NCBI GenBank assembly: GCA_029718625.1
Contig: CM056380.1
Location: 103,917,893-103,981,892 of the forward strand
DNA length: 64,000 nucleotides
Direction: 5' to 3'
Source of the DNA: Synaphobranchus kaupii
Taxonomy: Eukaryota > Chordata > Actinopteri > Anguilliformes > Synaphobranchidae
Of this stretch, positions 1 to 51,194 are shown in pieces. Under the pieces are notes generated by a model, which did not search any database, had not been told where the DNA came from, and saw nothing but the letters and a program-made list of their open reading frames with translations. A program made the position numbers and the translations under genes. How positions within the stretch are numbered: position 1 is the first letter of the stretch; each line of letters begins with the position of its first letter.

Positions 1-316
1 TAGATATCTGAATTGGATTTCAGTGGGTTGAGATCTGGAGACGACTATAACATATGGCTTACTTTACATCTTTATATTATGCTCATCATCATTCAGTGAA
101 CTCCTGGATGACACATCACAGAGACTCCCAAAGGCACAAAAATCACATAATAAAGATTACTTTAAGATTACTTAAATTGGGGTGCATTTTTTTTAACCCT
201 CTAAGGGCTTGGGTCAATCCTACTTAAAAAACAATATCCCAAATTTTCTCAGTGTTTCTAGCTATATTTTATTAGCAACAGTAATTTAGTTAGCTAGCTA
301 TACTGCAAGCGAGCTA

Positions 317-2523
317 CAGTCAAGCCGGAAAGTCTCCCCACCCCTTTCACCTTCTCCACGTTTTATTACGGTACAGACATATTCCAAAATTGATTAAATT
401 CCTTTTTTCCCTCAAAATTCTACACACAACACCCCATAATGACAATGTGAAAAAAGTTTTTTTGAGATTTTTGCAAATTTATTATAAATAAAAAAATAAA
501 ATTTCTCATTTACATAGCTAAATCGGGCACGTCCTCTTTCGACCATATTTGAACTTCCTCGAGAGCTGATTTGCCAACGAAAAAAAGAAACCAGTATTTC
601 CCACCCACTTCAAACCAAACAAGGTATGTATCCGCTCATTTTCAGGAATATTTAACGATAATTACACATTTTATGAGCCTTTTTATCACGCCCCCTATGT
701 GAAAAAAATGTCCGAAATCTGATTCTACTTCTGCGCTGGTGTACTACACTGCATAGTCTTGTTAGCCAGCTATTTAGCCAATATATTGGTTATTCAAACG
801 GTATCTTTCTTGATGAAATAAACTATTAATTGATTCTTAAAACAACAATAATCATGAGCTTGTTTATGGATTACAACAGCCGCCCGATAATGGGCGCCCT
901 TTCTTTGGCAGTCTCGTCTCATCTTAAAGACGTTAAAACGAAAAAAGAAACACGTTATTGGCTTAAAAGTTAACATCGTTTTTGTAAAGAAATAAATCCA
1001 ATGCGATTGAGCCTATCTCTTTTAAGCCAATAAACGATAGTTGTCTCCCCTTTTTTGACATTACTGTCTCATCTAAAAGACGTTAAAACAAAAAACTACC
1101 GGTCACGTCTACATGTTTAATATTGGCTTAAAACTTAGTTTATCGTTTTGTGAAGAAATAAACCCAATATTGACATCTTTCGGACTGTCAGGTAAACTAT
1201 CCAGTTAGCCAGCTATTTTGCCAACATATTGGTTATTCAAACTGTATCTTTCTTGATGAAATACACTATTAATTGATTATTAAAACAACAATAATCGTGA
1301 GCTTGTTTATGCACTACAAGAGCCGCCCGATAAAGGGCGCCCCTTTTTTGACAGTACTTTCTCATCTAAAAGACGTTAAAACATAAAAACTACCGGTCAC
1401 ATCTACATGGTTATTGGCTTAAAAGTTAGCTTATCGTTTTGTGAACCTAATAAATATAATATATTCAATGGTATGTGCCCGAATAATATCAGTATCGTAT
1501 GTTGATCACAAAAATGTCTGGTTTCCGCCCGATAACCGGGTTCGGTACGCTAAGTAGTCATACCCTTTGCTTTAACGTATTTTTAAAGTATCATATTTCA
1601 TATTTGGTCACATATCCTTTACATGCTGTTACTTCCTGAAGTCTGTGACCATCAACATAAAAAAAACTGTCGATATCTTATTTTCAGGTACTGTTACAAA
1701 GCGATACTATAACCTCTCTGCATTTGAATGGATCTCTATGGAAATTGGGGGGTGAGACTAGATTCAGCTGTAAATTACACTGGTACAGTATGGAACACAT
1801 GGCTGGCTAAATGGCTGTAAGTTATCAAGGGTCTGAGCTATCAAACGAGCCCCAAACCATCACTCTGTTGCCAGATATGGAGTAGATGTGGATGGATCAC
1901 TTTAAGGGTTGTTTCTCCTGACTTTTTCCCCCATAGAGTTCTATAGGAAAATGAGTCAGGAGAAATAACCCTTGTAGTGATCCATCCACATCTTCTCCAT
2001 ATTTGGCAACAGAGTGATGGTTTGGGGCTCCTTCGATAACTCAGACCCTTGCTAACTTACAGCCATTTTGCCAGTCATGTGTTCCATACTGTACCAGTGT
2101 AATTTACAGCTTAATCTAGTCTCACCCCCCAATTTCCATAGAGATCCATTCAAATGCAGAGAGGTTATAGTATCGCTTGTAACAGTACCTGAAAATAAGA
2201 TATCGACAGTTTTTTTTATGTTGATGGTCACAGACTTCAGGAAGTAACAGCATGTAAAGGATATGCGACCAAATATGAAATATGATACTTTAAAAATACG
2301 TTAAAGCAAAGGGTATGAATACTTATGTAAATGAGAAATGTTATTTTTTTATTTTTAATAAATTTGCAAAAATCTCAAAAAAACTTTTTTCACATTGTCA
2401 TTATGGGGTGTTGTGTGTAGAATTTTGAGGGAAAAAAGGAATTTAATCAATTTTGGAATATGTCTGTACCGTAATAAAACGTGGAGAAGGTGAAAGGGGT
2501 GGGGAGACTTTCCGGCTTGACTG
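317..2523. mobile_element. Palindromic Tc1/mariner-type element with TA target duplication, interrupted in the left arm
   Basis: Ends are CAGTCAAGCCGGAAAG and its inverse, flanked by TA (315-316 and 2524-2525). The right half (about 1945-2523) is nearly the exact inverse of 317-519 plus 1552-1945. A roughly 1.03 kb insertion (520-1551) splits the left arm. No transposase reading frame is visible, so it is non-autonomous. Confidence 0.85.
520..1551. repeat. Insertion in the Tc1-type arm, made of imperfect tandem units
   Basis: About 757-1000 and 1200-1450 are two diverged direct copies sharing the TTAGCCAGCTATTT, GAGCTTGTTTATG and GCCGCCCGATAA motifs, with a partial third copy at 1040-1165. 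An inverted TCGGGCAC/GTGCCCGA pair lies near 524 and 1477. Absence from the right arm proves it is a later insertion; its class is unknown. Confidence 0.7.
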
Positions 2524-2532
2524 TATATTGAA

Positions 2533-2835
2533 AAAAAGTTTGTCAATACGTCTGAATAGCGAAGGTCATATGAAACAACAGTAGCACAATTTACATTTTA
2601 AGCTAATTACAATTTACCTCGATGTGTATTTCTAATTGTTTGCTATCAAAGATCCTTCACAAGCGAGCTATAAGTTACTGCTAGGCATTGGTGCTGGCTA
2701 GCTAGCAAAAAATAGTTTGTCAATGCGTCTGAATAGCGAACTTCACAACAGTAGGACGATTGCCAGATTGTAAACGAATTACAATTTACCTCGACATTTA
2801 TTTCTAATTGTTTGCCATTATCGAAGATCCTTTAA
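2533..2835 (+). repeat. Tandem duplication, two units of about 125 bp
   Basis: 2533-2655 and 2708-2835 share AGTTTGTCAATRCGTCTGAA, ATTACAATTTACCTCGA and TTTCTAATTGTTTGC in the same order. No coding capacity is apparent. Confidence 0.7.
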
Positions 2836-3485
2836 TTCAATAGTAATATCGTCGAGGTTGTAGCCCACTCATGATGTTTGTTGATGCTGTGGGCTAGAAC
2901 AAAGAAATGCATTTACTCGTCATAGGCTGTGGGACGTTGCATGATGGGGGAATTCCGCATCAGTCAATAATGCTCGTTGATGGTAATACTCTAGAGTACA
3001 AGATTATAATCTGTGCCAAGTGTCGCATGATGGACCTTCGACTTTCTCCATTGTTATCGGTGATGGTAACAGAATCGGGTGTTTCTTAAGAGTGTGGTGG
3101 GTATTTAAACTCACTTGGTGTGTGGTACATGCGTATCCTTAGTTGGATGGCAGGGTGTAAGGTCCCTTAGGAACATCTTTAGTATCTTGACTCATATGTG
3201 ATGCATTGGCTCATAGTCGATTTTAAGGTATAGTGCCATTTAACTTTGCTCCAGCTATTCTATACGCTATGTTCTACACTACTGCAACCACAAGGTGACT
3301 GGTATGGCCTCAACAGTAGTGAATGTTTACTATAGATGTTCATTGCTCTTCAACCACCATCATTCTCTTTTAATAATAAAAAAGGAACATTTTTGATAAA
3401 CTGGTGTTCTCTTTTTTCATTCAGAGTTCCCCTCACTCATGGTATAAATTGAGGGGTGGCGTAGTCTACCGTCCCCTTGTGGGGC
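2836..3485. other. No recognised feature
   Basis: AT-rich spacer upstream of gene A. Short open frames exist but show no recognisable domain, codon pattern or splice context. Confidence 0.5.
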
Positions 3486-3488
3486 ACT

Positions 3489-3683
3489 ACATCAAAACTC
3501 ATTTTTAACCACTCCACAGATTTCATGTTGGCTAATTATAGTGTTAGTAAGTCAGTTAGGACATCTACTTTGTGCATGACATGTAGTTTTTCCAACAATT
3601 GATTAGAAGACAGATTATTTCACTATATCAGTATTTCAGTGGGTCAGACGTTTACATACACAAAGTTGACTGTGCCTTTAAAT
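3489..3683 (-). mobile_element. Degraded Sleeping-Beauty-type Tc1 terminal repeat
   Basis: Matches in inverse order the terminal repeat at 18415-18657: a Tc1 end with CAGTGGGTCAGACGTTTACA, then GACTGTGCCTTTAAA. It is followed directly by the TTTGGTCGCGCATCCTTTGC start of the palindromic core seen in other copies here. Confidence 0.7.
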
Positions 3684-4434
3684 TTGTAATATTTGGTCGC
3701 GCATCCTTTGCATGCCATGACTTCCTGATGCCTGTGACCCAACTAGAGTTTTGCTTGATGATGGTAAAACAATATGCCAAAGGGAATAATACTTCAATTT
3801 TATGTGAGCCACTTGTCTCGTACCTCCTGAAATCTCTCGCTTTGAATGTTTGGCCTGGGAACACGGAGCGTTCTGCATTGCTTAGGAGATGCTTCCACAA
3901 AAAGGTAAACAAACCAGTTGGTGGTCTATTGTTGCCAGAGACTACATGCACACACCTCCGTAGACACAGACCATAGACTATAGACACAGGACGCTTGTCA
4001 GTGAGCCGATGTATTGTGTATAAATGCCCAGAGCTATGAACCATGAGCCAGTCTCATAGCTTGTCTTACACAGTATAAACTAACTGGTTGGTGCTCCTCT
4101 GCTTTGATGGGCACTCAGTATGTTTCAAAGTGGTTTTGATTGACATTGATTTCACTACTGTTTGTTCCTTTATATGCTGGCATGCCTGTGTGTAAACAGG
4201 AGCTCCTATATATGTGTGTAAACAGGAGCTGCTCCTCCAATGTCAGATCTAATAAAAACAGAGCACCAACAATTGGATCACTCTCACAAACTCCTCTGGA
4301 GAGGTTGCAGGTCCTTGTGGTACCCATCTGTGCACATAAGCATGATCCACCCACAGCAAGTGACACATCTCTTTACACATTTCTTTATTTGACCCCTCCC
4401 TGCTGGAGGCTGGGCATCATGTGCTTGGCAAGAC
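3684..4434. other. Palindromic-core fragment and upstream region of gene A
   Basis: 3690-3745 matches one end of the dispersed core (CTTCCTGATGCCTGTGACCC). The rest shows a short direct repeat AACAGGAGCT at about 4195-4230 and no recognised gene. Confidence 0.5.
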
Positions 4435-4446
4435 TATATATAAAAG
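4435..4446 (+). promoter_or_regulatory. TATA box of gene A
   Basis: TATATATAAAAG lies 78-89 bp upstream of the proposed start codon, which would put the transcription start near 4465-4475 and give a short 5' UTR. No clear interferon-stimulated response element was found by eye in the 350 bp upstream. The link to gene A is inferred from position and from the matching first exon. Confidence 0.55.
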
Positions 4447-4523
4447 TATTGCCTATACTCAGGCTAGTATAACCAAGGCATCCTTTGATTGAATTCCCCA
4501 AGTTCTTCTGTATATGTACAAGA

Positions 4524-43612
<39,089 letters not shown>

Positions 43613-43813
43613 TACTCAGAACTAAAGGAGGCTCACCAGATCTGACTGATCACCGCTGTCAGGGCCAATCAGACCACCGCAAAATGTCCCTCGCTTGAGA
43701 TAACACTTACACCGACACCTACACAACCACGCTCTAATCGACCCTGGAGAGGAGCTGAACACACAGCGCTCCAGGCAAGAAACTCTGGGCATATAGCCAT
43801 CGTCATGTGTGTT

Positions 43814-44242
43814 TACTTCTTTGATTAAGTTACTTTATGCATTATATAATCATATAATTATATATACCTATAATCCTTTAATATCTTTATTTTATATTTT
43901 AAATCATCTGTAGAAAGTAGTAGAAAGAACACAGTAAAAGGAGGAAATTATTCTGTACTATGTGTGTGATTTGTTATTTGCAAGTTGAATTACTTGAATC
44001 TTTAAAATAGGTAAATTGTTGCTTCTGATTCACTTCTTTGATTAAGTTACTTTATGCATTAGATAATTATATATACCTATAATCCTTTAATATCTTTATT
44101 TTAATTTTAAATAATCTGTAAGTAGAAAGAACCCAGTAAAAGAAGGAAATTATTCTGTAGTATGTGTGTGATTTGTTATTTGCAAGTTGAATTACTTGAA
44201 TCATTAAATTGTTGCTTGAACTTTAGTCTGATTCACTTCTAA
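43814..44242 (+). repeat. Tandem duplication in the gene A 3' UTR
   Basis: About 43814-44030 and 44031-44242 share CTTTGATTAAGTTACTTTAT, CCTATAATCCTTTAATATC and TGTGTGATTTGTTATTTGC in order, with a few differences. Confidence 0.88.
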
Positions 44243-44576
44243 TTAATTTGATCTAGGGCATAATGAATTTGTTCTGCTAGCATAATGTTTGTTCTGCTGG
44301 GACTGAGAGTAGGTGGGGGAGAGGAGAAAATCCCCCCCAATTCCTCTAATCACTCCTGTGGGCAAGGTTGTGGCTCATGACATGATATAATATTCTTAGT
44401 TCATCAATACCCTGTGACCAATGAACTGATGATTCTACATATTCCTCCTCCTTGTTTGCGCTAGTATTAAGACTTCACTCACAACAAGTTTTGAGAACCT
44501 TCACGGAATGCTTATAGAGCTGACGCGTTGCTTCTCCCAGTGCTGTTGTTATTCATTTTATTTATTTTTCTTCTTT

Positions 44577-44582
44577 AATAAA
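44577..44582 (+). terminator. Candidate polyadenylation signal for the long gene A transcript
   Basis: AATAAA about 965 bp after the exon 15 stop codon, followed by a T-rich element. Confidence 0.4.
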
Positions 44583-44892
44583 ATGTGCCCTTTTTCAGCT
44601 CAGTCTGGAATTTATTTTGATGTAGTTGATTGATGGAAACCATTTTCAGCTAATTCCTTGCTGTCCTTCTTTTGGACATACACACATTGCTAATGCTAGC
44701 GCAACTCTATGGTACCCGGTAGCATCCAGTACCAAACGCACTTAAACGCTCCACAGTGCACCCAAAGCAAATAAAATACGACGACAGTCTATCGGGGTTA
44801 TTTTGAGTGTTTATACCATCATTTTTGAAGTCAAACTATCGTTGCGTATTTTTATTATTGTGTACTATTATTGTATATCGAGTGTACTAGGT

Positions 44893-45635
44893 CAGGGGTT
44901 CTCAATCCTGGTCCTGGGGGACCCCTGTGTATGCTGGCTTTCGTTGCAACCGCAGTTGCAATCCCAGAATTTTAACAAGCTGTTAATTTTTCTTAATTAG
45001 GTGCTTGTCATGTTTGGAGGAATTATTCACCCTCTTAAGCCACATTATATCAGAAATAGCTATGGATGCCATGTAGAATAAACACCCCATGTTCACATTG
45101 TGCTATATTATTTCAAAAAGATAAGAAAATTATTTAACAGATCCATTTAAAGACTGATTTGAATCAATAGGCTCCTAATTGGTGAAAGTGTGGACACATG
45201 GCCACTAAAATTAACCATTTCGTAGATAATGAAGAATTCAAACACAAAGCAAATGATAACGAGCCAAACCTGCATTGTCTTAAGCTTAAAGAAAAAATTG
45301 AGTTAAACACATGTGTTCAACAACCTAATTAGGAGCCTATTGATTCACTTCACTCTTTCATTTGAGTGAAAATACATTATTTTGTAACCTTTTCTTATGT
45401 AATTGTTGCAATATAGCACAATAAGCACAATGTGAACATGGGGAGTTTGTTCTACATGGCATGCATAGCTATTTCTGACATAATGTGTCTTAAGTGGGCG
45501 AATAATTCCTCCAAACATGAAAAGCACCTAATTAAGAAAAATTAACAGCTTGTTAAAATTCTGGGATTGCAACTGCGGTTGCAACGAAAACCAGCATACA
45601 CAGGGGTCCCCCAGGACCAGGATTGAGAACCCCTG
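44893..45635. mobile_element. hAT-type MITE, 8-bp duplication
   Basis: CAGGGGTTCTCAATCCTGGT and its inverse at the ends; long arms include GTTGCAACCGCAGTTGCAAT. TACTAGGT flanks both sides (44885-44892, 45636-45643). Confidence 0.94.
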
Positions 45636-45643
45636 TACTAGGT

Positions 45644-47218
45644 GGTTGGCAGGGGGTGTAAATGAGGGGGGTCTGGGGGGCATGGCTCCCTGTAGAAAAT
45701 TTTGATTCAAATAACCCTTAAATGGTGATACAGAATCACTATTAAATGGTTCACCCTGGTGATTTTGTCAGTTCCAACCAATCAGCTGTCAAATAGCTCA
45801 CAATTCATTCCTCACTCATCATTTGAATACCAACTTCAGTGTTGCTCCAGGTGTATTGACAACAAAAATCTTACCATTTAATGGGTGTAATGGTGCAGCT
45901 CTCTGAACATCCCTGCCTGTAGAATTCCCTCTCCTGTCTGTCTCAGGATCCTACACTTTCTCTCTCCAGAAATTAATGTTTTTCTCTCTCTCTGCAAACT
46001 GCCTGCTACTATTGATCAGAAAGGTATAGGGATATTAGCAGAGGTCTAAAATCCAGGTCCTTCCCAGTATTTTCTTCCAATCATCTGGATTTGCTAATTA
46101 TCAATCTTCAGCCAGGAGGTAGAACTAATTGGTGAAATCAGCTGGTTGAGTTAATGGGTGGAAGAAACTCATGGCAGGACTTTTACTTTATGACCTCTGG
46201 ACATTAGCAATAGTAGTGACAAACGTGATTAAAACATGACAAACTTAGTCTTGCACATAACTTAGAATAGGGGGCCTAGTTAGCAGCAACTACAGCAAAA
46301 ACACAATAGCTAACGCACACGTATTTGCTATTGCACAAATGTAATTCAATTCTATCAAGCTTCTCCAGCTAGCTAGCGAGCACGTAGCAAATGTATCAGA
46401 TATATTGATAAGTTAACATTACTTACTAGGTAAGTTAGAAAACAATTATTCAAGCTGATATAACTGTTTAACTAACTAAAATGATCGATCATTCATTTAT
46501 TTAAAATTAAATCAAGACAAAAATACCAATGGCCTGGTGATGGCTTTCTATTTTCTCCTACCTTCTCTATTCTCTCTTTGCACGTTATCTGGCTTTAGCT
46601 GTAGGATAGTGAGGGGACACGTTCGCATAAACGTTATAAAATGGAAGTTGTTGGCATGAAATGATTTAGCGCCGGTTAGTTAACTAGCTAGTCACCCAGC
46701 TAGCTATCAGATGAAGAGCAAGTTAAATAGATGTTTTGCTTGGTTATCTTCTAACATTACTGCAAGAATATACATTTGTTCTTCCACCGGAATGCGGTGG
46801 CTTTAAATGACTAGCGAGTTCGCCTGTCGGAAAAAAGAACGGACCTTGTTTGTTTATTAAAAAATAAGGGGAGCGCAAATGGTGGGCGGAGTCAGAACAT
46901 TTCACAGATCTGAGTGCAATATGCAAATGAGATGTAATTTCTGTAGGCTACTCGCCCTGTCACCGGATGGGGGTGTGGCTGAGGCTAGCCTCACAGACAA
47001 GTATTTTCAATGTACTCTGCTCGGTACCATCTCATTCTACATGAGCTGCTTAGAGGTACTGTACTGTGAAATGCTTTTGAGTGAGGCTGAACGTCACCCT
47101 CGGCAAAATAGCCTCGCGAGCATAATGCGCATGTGCGCAGACCTGTTGAAGCAAAAATTAGACTCAGATGCGCTCTCGCTATAGCCTATATAAACATCGA
47201 ACAAAAAGTTCGGAAATT
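45644..47218. other. Intergenic A-B, no recognised gene
   Basis: A possible MITE at about 46040-46200 (AGGTCTAAAATCCAGGTCC with a weak inverse near the end). A 101-codon plus frame at 46879 has no recognised domain. Confidence 0.45.
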
Positions 47219-48884
47219 TGTGTTTGGTAGATTATTTCTCTGTTGTAACAATGCTTCTTGGCAATAAATCTTATACCTTTGGAAAGCCTGTTTATTTCCC
47301 TTTTAAATTGTGCCCCATTTGTAAGGAACATGCATTTGTGGGATGAGCAGCACAGCTGAGTATGTGGGTTGCGCTCATGTAAAATTAGCCAAATCGTCTC
47401 TGCCAATGCCAAACAGCTTATTCTGCTGTTGCTATTGACTCTTGTTTGGTGGATTGGATGATTGAAGTCTATCAGTAACAAGGAAGAAACAAGACATATT
47501 GCCAATTTTACAATTTATTAATTTAACAAACAGTCAGGAGCCTCAGTAGCGTGTGGAAGAACCATACACAGCCACAACAGCCTGGCACCTCCTCCTCATG
47601 CTGGTCACCAGCCTGGTCACACACTGCTGTGGGATGGCATTCCACTTCTCAACCAGGATTTGTCGCAAGTCAGCCAACGTGGTTGTGTTGGTCACTCTAG
47701 CACGAACAGCACGCCCCAGCTGATCCCACAAGTGTTCAATTGGGTTGAGGTCAGGACTGTTGGCAGGCCATTCCATTCTCTCTACTCCCAAATTCTGGAG
47801 GTAGTCTCTGATAAACCCGCACTGTGGGGGCGAGCGTTGTCATCTTGGAGGATGGAGTTCGGTCCCAGACTGTGGAGATATGGGATTGCCACTGGTTGCA
47901 GAATCTCATCTTGATATCTCTGCATTGAGATTGCCTCCAATGATGACAAGCCTCGTTTTTCCAGTGATGGAGATGCCGCCCCACACCATCACACTGCCTC
48001 CACCAAAAGGTGTTACTCTATCGGTGCAGCAATCAGCATAGCGTTCTCCCCGTCTTCTCCACACTTTGACCCTACGATCCAACTTCCGTAGGCAGAATCT
48101 GGACTCATCGCTGAACATAACGTTCCTCAACATGTTCAGGTTCCAGTGCAGGTGTTGCCGACACCAGCGCAAACGGGCCTGATGGTGAAGGGCAGTCATG
48201 GCAGGCCTCCTGGCAGCCCTATGAGCCCGGAGATTGGCTGCGTACAGTCTGTTCCGGATTGTCTGGGCCGAAAGCCGTGTGCCATATCGTCCTGCAAACC
48301 TTGACTGCAAATCTGTAGAAGACAGCCTACGGTTCCTAAGTGCTGAAAGGGTGAGGAACCGGTCTTCTTGGGATGCCCACTTCGCGGTCTGTCTCTGACA
48401 TCCCCCGTTTCATGGAACTTGGCCTTAGGTTTGGAGATGGTACTAGGGCTCACTCCAAATGATGCCGCAACTTGCTTTTGTGGAACGCCAGCTTGAAGTT
48501 GCCCTATCGCACGGGCCTTTTCGAGATCAGACAAACGTGGCATGCCGATTCTTGGAGCAGACACCAATTGACCACTGTAGCAGGGCCCATTCTCACAGGT
48601 GCTGCCAATCAGGTGCCAATCAGGCACCTGATTGTCAGCACCTGGGGGTACTGGAAGCTTAAAACAAGAGTCAATAGCAACAGCAGAATAAGCTGTTTGG
48701 CATTGGCATTTTCATGAGCGCAACCCACATACTCAGCTGTGCTGCTCATCCCACAAATGCATGTTCCTTACAAATGGGGCACCATTTAAAAGGGAAATAA
48801 ACAGGCTTTCCAACGGTATAAAATGTATTGCCAAGAAGCATTGTTACAACAGAGTTACAACAGAGAAATGATCTACCAAACACA
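47219..48884 (-). mobile_element. Second Tc1/mariner transposon, different family
   Basis: TGTGTTTGGTAGATTATTTC on the left and its near inverse on the right. Inverted repeats exceed 150 bp, including GAGCAGCACAGCTGAGTATG. The right repeat has an extra GTTACAACAGA duplication. Confidence 0.88.
47543..48543 (-). pseudogene. Tc1 transposase, several frameshifts
   Basis: Starts MPRLSDLEKARAIGQLQAG (helix-turn-helix region), then in another frame the LSAQTIRNRLYAANLRAHRA block, NVMFSDESRF (first Asp), GGGSVMVWGGI, QDDNARPHSA (second Asp) and NSPDLNPIEHLWDQLGR (Glu), ending GSSTRY. All three catalytic residues survive, but at least three frame breaks separate them. Inactive as read. Confidence 0.92.
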
Positions 48885-48984
48885 TTATACCGAATTCTTA
48901 TATAAAATTATATATTTTTGCAGACGATTTTATTCATTTCATTTAATCCCTTTCGGAGGCTCAGCCTCCATTAGCCTCAATGAC

Positions 48985-49535
48985 AATCCACCTATGATCC
49001 ATATCTACTGCATATCTGGCAGCAGAGTGATGGTTTGAGGCTTCTTTGATACCTCAGACCCTTGTTGACTTACAGCCATTTTACCAATCATGTATTCCAT
49101 ACTGTTTCAGCATAATTTACAGCTAAATCTAGTCCCATCCCCCAATTCCCATAGAGATCCATTCAAATGCAGAGACGTTATATAGTATCGCTTGTAAGAG
49201 TACCAGAAAATAAGATATGAAGTTTAGGGCATTTTGTTGTTGTTGGGTCACAGACATCAGGAAGTCATGGCATGCAAAGGATATGCCACCAAATATTAAA
49301 TATTAAAGGCACAGTCAACTTAGTGTATATAAACTTCTGACCCACTGGAATTGTGATAGTGAATTAAAAGTGAAATAATCTTTTAACAATTGTTGGAAAA
49401 ATTACTTGTGTCATGCACAAAGTAGATGTCCTAACTGACTTGCCAACACTGTAGTTTGCTAATATGAAATCTGTGGAGTGGTTAAAAATGAGTTTTAATG
49501 ACTTCAAAGTGTATGTAAACTTCCAACTTCAACTG
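48985..49535. mobile_element. Core MITE joined to a Sleeping-Beauty-type end
   Basis: 48985-49300 matches one core arm (GCAGCAGAGTGATGGTTTGA through CAAAGGATATG). 49304-49535 is a Tc1 terminal repeat ending CTTCAACTG before TA. It has the same junction as the copy at 3489-3745. Confidence 0.82.
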
Positions 49536-49589
49536 TATGTGTTAACGAGGGAAATGCACAGGTGGCTAAACCGCACTCCTGCTCCCTAC

Positions 49590-49795
49590 CCCTAACAAAT
49601 AATAATAATAATGCCTGGCATTTATATAGCGCCTTTATCACACTATCAGCACTTCACAATGATGAGGGGGAAACTCGCCTCAACCACCACCAATGTGTAG
49701 CACCCACCTGGGAGATGCAACAGCAGCCATTTTGCACCAGAATGCTCACCACACATCAGCCGAGGTGGAGGGGGAGAGAATATTTTTTAGCTAAT
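49590..49795 (-). repeat. Common fish interspersed repeat
   Basis: ATAATAATAATGCC tract followed by TTTATATAGCGCCTTTATC and GTGTAGCACCCACCTGGGAG. I recognise this as widespread in fish; family name not assigned. Confidence 0.55.
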
Positions 49796-49849
49796 TAAAC
49801 TGGCGGATGATTAGGTGGCAGGTTGAAAGAGCTGGGTTAGGAGTTTAGA

Positions 49850-50635
49850 TTTCCTAAATTATTTAATGTAACTTGGCCCTGTGTTTCTTCGTCTTACCAT
49901 CTCAAGAGAATGTGGTCAATTAAACTGTATGTTCCACATCAAACTGCAAAATGAGAATAATTTATAGTGGAAATACTCTGATTCAGATGTGTTGCACTTA
50001 GAAATTAAACAGAAAAAATACTATGCTATAGGGCATGTTTGGACAATTGTCTGCATCCACTGCTTTGGGTCTATGAAAAGCACAGAATGAATAAAATATA
50101 TTATTATTATGTATTTATTGATTTGGAATATTTGGATTTCTATCAAAACCTGTGTGGTCCTACAGAGCATAAATATCTGTGTTCACAAAATTCTGTTGGC
50201 AAATATCATAACTATTATTATGTTACTATTATTAGTACTATTACTTATTTGCCATCATCTGACCCACAAACATGTCTGGATACGTTTGTAAAAATGCTAT
50301 ATGTACGCTAATTTCTAGGTAAAAATATGACAAATTTGTATCTGCATTTATTTATTCATCCCCCCTTTCTCTATTGTACATGATGTTTCTTGATATAAAT
50401 GTCTGTTTGTGAATTGTAAAGAAATCTGTAACAGCAGTTAACATTTTAAAACATGTACATTTTCTAAAGTAAACTTGCCAACAAAGTATAACCATATCAT
50501 TTCTGGAGTGTAATTATTCATCAACTGTTAAAAACATTAATTGAAATCATATATTGTTCCATGAGGCACAATCTCTTCACATGCTAAGATGAAGAAACAC
50601 AGGGCCAAGTTGCATTAAATAATTTAGGAAAGTTT
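49850..50635. mobile_element. MITE with about 45-bp inverted ends
   Basis: CCTAAATTATTTAATGTAAC and TTGGCCCTGTGTTTCTTC on the left are inverted at 50588-50633 (GAAACACAGGGCCAAGTTGC). Non-coding. Confidence 0.75.
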
Positions 50636-51102
50636 GGATAGCATTGCTTTGGAATAGAGCTAGTTTATTTAGTATGAGGTACGATAGGCAATATTGTTAG
50701 TTGTCACTTGGCCACATTTTGATATCAATACTTTTAAAGGCAGGCCTAGTTTTTGCAAATTGGAATTAAGGACTTATAGACAGCGCTCTGTAGGCTATGC
50801 ATGCGTAACTTGGCTTTTTTTTTTTTTACGTTGGAGACGTTTGTGATCAAATATGATATCATGTGTAAGTAGAAATCCAAAAAAGTGTATATTATATTAT
50901 TATACACAAATAGAAAAATGTATGAGATGCAGTGGACATCCAGCATTGCGTATAGCGTGACATGGTGTCCGCCCCGCAGTGGTGGTTCATTTGCTATTCA
51001 GTGTCCTAGAAGCTCACGCTCTCAGCGAAGATGACCCATACAGTGGTGTGTTGACCGTAATGAAATAGAATTCGTGATTTTTGGCTTGTTCTATTGTTCC
51101 AG
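50636..51102. other. Region just 5' of gene B
   Basis: No TATA box, HD-domain exon or convincing first exon. An ATG at 51030 opens only seven codons before TGA. Confidence 0.45.
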
Positions 51103-51194
51103 GAGTTGGGAAACATGTATGAGCTCTACCAGACAAGGGACAGCATCCATTGGAAAGCCTGCCAGCATAAGGTCACCAGCGCTATTGACACAAT
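51103..51194 (+). CDS. Gene B exon matching A exon 8
   Basis: Lies between GTTCCAG and GTGAGT, 92 nt as in gene A. The peptide ELGNMYELYQTRDSIHWKAC ends QHKVTSAIDTM. Cys replaces the pocket Tyr. Confidence 0.85.

Larger units (their letters stand above)
43613..44600 (+). other. samhd1: Probable 3' UTR of gene A
   Basis: AT-rich, with no recognised coding potential. It contains two direct copies of a roughly 215-bp segment and ends near an AATAAA at 44577-44582 that is followed by a T-rich GTGCCC stretch. Extent is inferred from the signal. Confidence 0.45.

Noticed and set aside
4488..4500. GAATTCCCC near the gene A start as an NF-kB site
   Set aside because: Partial match to the consensus only; no second site or other support.
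46879..47184. 101-codon frame between genes A and B
   Set aside because: No recognised family; it adjoins the Tc1 element and may be chance.
51030..51050. ATG as a first exon of gene B
   Set aside because: Only seven codons, and a donor there would leave an intron of about 55 bp, too short to be convincing.
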